Made by a program: the position numbers and the translations under genes | Notes under the pieces: model-generated | Told to the model about the DNA's origin: nothing | Seen by the model: only the letters and a program-made list of their open reading frames with translations | The model's database searches: none | Part shown: positions 3,795 through 5,312 of the stretch, piece by piece | How positions within the stretch are numbered: the first letter of the stretch is position 1 | Layout: each line of letters begins with the position of its first letter | NCBI GenBank assembly: GCA_031265345.1 | Contig: JAISCU010000098.1 | Span: 1 to 5,312, forward strand | Length of the DNA stretch: 5,312 nt | Source: Bifidobacteriaceae bacterium | Lineage (GTDB): Bacteria; Actinomycetota; Actinomycetes; Actinomycetales; WQXJ01 | Direction: 5' to 3'

Positions 3795-5312
3795 TGGCGC
3801 ACCTGCTCGGCGCTGAAGCGGTCTCCATCGATTTCACCGGCTCGCCGGTCCTGGACGGCATCTCACTGGGCCTCGCGGACGGCGACCGAATCGGGATAGT
3901 CGGACGGAACGGCGAGGGCAAGTCGACGCTCATGGCACTGTTGGCGGGGCGGCTCGCGCCGGACGCCGGGCGGGTCACCCGACGCACCGGAATCCGTGTC
4001 GGCCTGCTGGACCAATCCGACGATCTGCCCCCGGCCGCGACCGTGCGACAGGTCGTGGTGGGCGACCGGCCCGACCACACCTGGGCCTCCGACCCGCGAT
4101 CCCGGGAGGTTGTCGCCGCCCTGCTGACCGGTCTGTCGCTGGACCAACCGGTCTCCCAATTGTCCGGTGGCCAGCGCCGCCGGGCCGCCTTGGCCTCCAT
4201 CTTGATCCAGGACTGGGACGTCCTGTTCTTGGACGAGCCGACCAACCATCTCGACATGGGCGCCATCGCCTGGCTGGCGCTTCACTTGAAGGAACGTTGG
4301 CCCGCGCGGCGCGGCGCGCTGGCCCTGGTCACCCACGACCGCTGGTTCTTGGACCAGGTCTCCCAGAACACTTGGGAGGTCCACGACGCGACCGTCGAAC
4401 CGTTCGAGGGCGGTTACGGCGCCTACGTTCTGCAACGGGTCGAGCGCGACCGTCGCTTGGCGGCCGGCGCGGCGAGGCGGCGGAACATCCTGCGCAAGGA
4501 GTTGGCCTGGCTGCGCCGGGGGGCTCCCGCCCGCACCTCGAAACCGAAGTTCCGCCTCGACGCCGCCGCCGCTCTGATCGCGGACGTGCCTGAGCCTCGC
4601 GACGCCGTGGAGCTGAAACGCCTGGCCATGAGCCGACTCGGCAAAGACGTGCTGGAGTTGACCGACGTGGCTCTGGGCTATGACGGCGCGCCGGTGGTCG
4701 AAGACGTGGACTGGATCATCGGGCCGGGCGACCGGATCGGCGTCCTGGGCGCGAACGGCGCCGGGAAGACCACCCTGCTCAAGGGGCTGACCGGCCGGCT
4801 GGCACCATTGGCGGGCCGGATCAAGCGCGGCAAGACGGTTCGCCCGGCCTGGCTCTCCCAGTCCATGGCCGAGTTGGAGCCACTGGCCGACCAGCGCATC
4901 TTGGACGTACTGGAGCGGTTGCGGGCCTCCTACCAGTCGGGCGGGCGGCGGGCCGGTTCGTGGACCGGCGGCGGCCGCGACTCCCGCGCGGGCTGGGCCG
5001 CGGGCGCCGAGGACCTGACGCCGACCGCCTTGCTGGAACGCCTCGGCTTCACGCCCGCGCAGTTGGCCACCCCGGTGCGCGACCTCTCCGGCGGTCAGCG
5101 CCGCCGCCTCCAACTGGCGCTGACCCTGCTGGAAGAGCCGAATCTGCTGATCTTGGACGAACCGACCAACGACCTGGACACCGACATGCTCGCCGCCGTC
5201 GAGGATTTGCTCGACTCCTGGCCCGGCACGCTGTTGGTGGTCTCCCACGACCGCTACCTGGTCGAACGGGTCACCGACCAGCAGTTCGCCCTGGTGGACG
5301 GCCGCTTGCGCC
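3794..5312 (+). CDS. ABC-F family ATPase (Uup-like), C-terminus cut off
   Basis: ABC-F proteins have two ATPase domains and no membrane segments. They act on ribosomes, and some members protect against antibiotics. The 506 visible codons are all soluble sequence. Domain 1 has Walker A GRNGEGKST (37-45), signature LSGGQ (123-127), Walker B LFLDEPTNHLD with D147 and E148, and switch H181. Domain 2 has Walker A GANGAGKTT (from 319, K325), LSGGQ (431-435), LLILDEPTNDLD (451-462) with D455 and E456, and switch H485. All ATPase residues are intact. The basic linker between domains (about 213-280) contains ELAWLRRG (236-243), the region that reaches toward the P-site tRNA in this family. Residues 382-405 form a Gly/Arg/Ser-rich stretch that looks like an insertion. 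The ATG overlaps the MarR stop codon, so translation is probably coupled. By analogy with related proteins, only a few dozen residues should be missing. A transporter role is unlikely. Confidence 0.95.
   Translation, partial: MAHLLGAEAVSIDFTGSPVLDGISLGLADGDRIGIVGRNGEGKSTLMALLAGRLAPDAGRVTRRTGIRVGLLDQSDDLPPAATVRQVVVGDRPDHTWASDPRSREVVAALLTGLSLDQPVSQLSGGQRRRAALASILIQDWDVLFLDEPTNHLDMGAIAWLALHLKERWPARRGALALVTHDRWFLDQVSQNTWEVHDATVEPFEGGYGAYVLQRVERDRRLAAGAARRRNILRKELAWLRRGAPARTSKPKFRLDAAAALIADVPEPRDAVELKRLAMSRLGKDVLELTDVALGYDGAPVVEDVDWIIGPGDRIGVLGANGAGKTTLLKGLTGRLAPLAGRIKRGKTVRPAWLSQSMAELEPLADQRILDVLERLRASYQSGGRRAGSWTGGGRDSRAGWAAGAEDLTPTALLERLGFTPAQLATPVRDLSGGQRRRLQLALTLLEEPNLLILDEPTNDLDTDMLAAVEDLLDSWPGTLLVVSHDRYLVERVTDQQFALVDGRLR

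Noticed and set aside
3863..5248. A 461-codon open frame on the minus strand opposite the ABC-F gene
   Set aside because: It mirrors the third-position GC bias of the plus-strand gene, is Gln/Gly/Arg-rich with no recognisable domain, and the plus strand carries two complete sets of ATPase motifs.

Overview
The window looks like chromosomal DNA from a high-GC Actinomycetota. Coding regions are GC-rich with strong G/C third-position bias (a hand-counted TetR stretch is about 73% GC). The GlmU is of the long actinobacterial type: its active-site residues sit at a constant +13 offset from the positions I recall for the Mycobacterium tuberculosis enzyme. Two of the regulators appear to use leaderless starts, which are common in this phylum. 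I cannot name a genus.

Layout from left to right. (1) Positions 1-1439, minus strand: glmU, the bifunctional enzyme making UDP-GlcNAc; only its C-terminal tail is cut off by the window edge. (2) 1440-1538: a 99-bp divergent intergenic region holding the glmU ribosome site and two 18-bp inverted repeats rich in CTAG/TAGT. (3) 1539-1610, plus strand: tRNA-Gln(UUG) with good acceptor, D and T arms but a weak anticodon stem. (4) 1670-2431, minus strand: a DUF6270-like, probably SGNH-fold protein of unknown substrate. It is locally AT-richer, uses a TTA codon and carries a 16-bp near-palindrome, so it may be an insertion beside the tRNA. (5) 2432-2563: a divergent promoter region. (6) 2564-3205: a TetR-family regulator. 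(7) 3228-3794: a MarR-family regulator, probably with a leaderless promoter inside the end of the TetR gene. (8) 3794-5312: an ABC-F ATPase overlapping the MarR stop codon; its C-terminus is beyond the window.

From family knowledge, glmU divergent from a TetR gene and followed by mfd is a recurring actinobacterial neighbourhood (for example Rv1018c/Rv1019/Rv1020 in M. tuberculosis). The parts departing from that minimal arrangement are the DUF6270-like gene, the MarR gene and the ABC-F gene. The MarR-ABC-F pair is translationally linked and is the best candidate for a regulatory unit: a small-molecule-responsive repressor controlling a ribosome-associated ABC-F protein. That role is inferred. 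I found no CRISPR array, insertion sequence, phage gene or clearly new multi-gene system. The observations most worth checking are the DUF6270-like gene beside the tRNA, the unusual tRNA anticodon stem, the paired inverted repeats, the MarR/ABC-F coupling, and an insertion in the second ABC-F nucleotide-binding domain.
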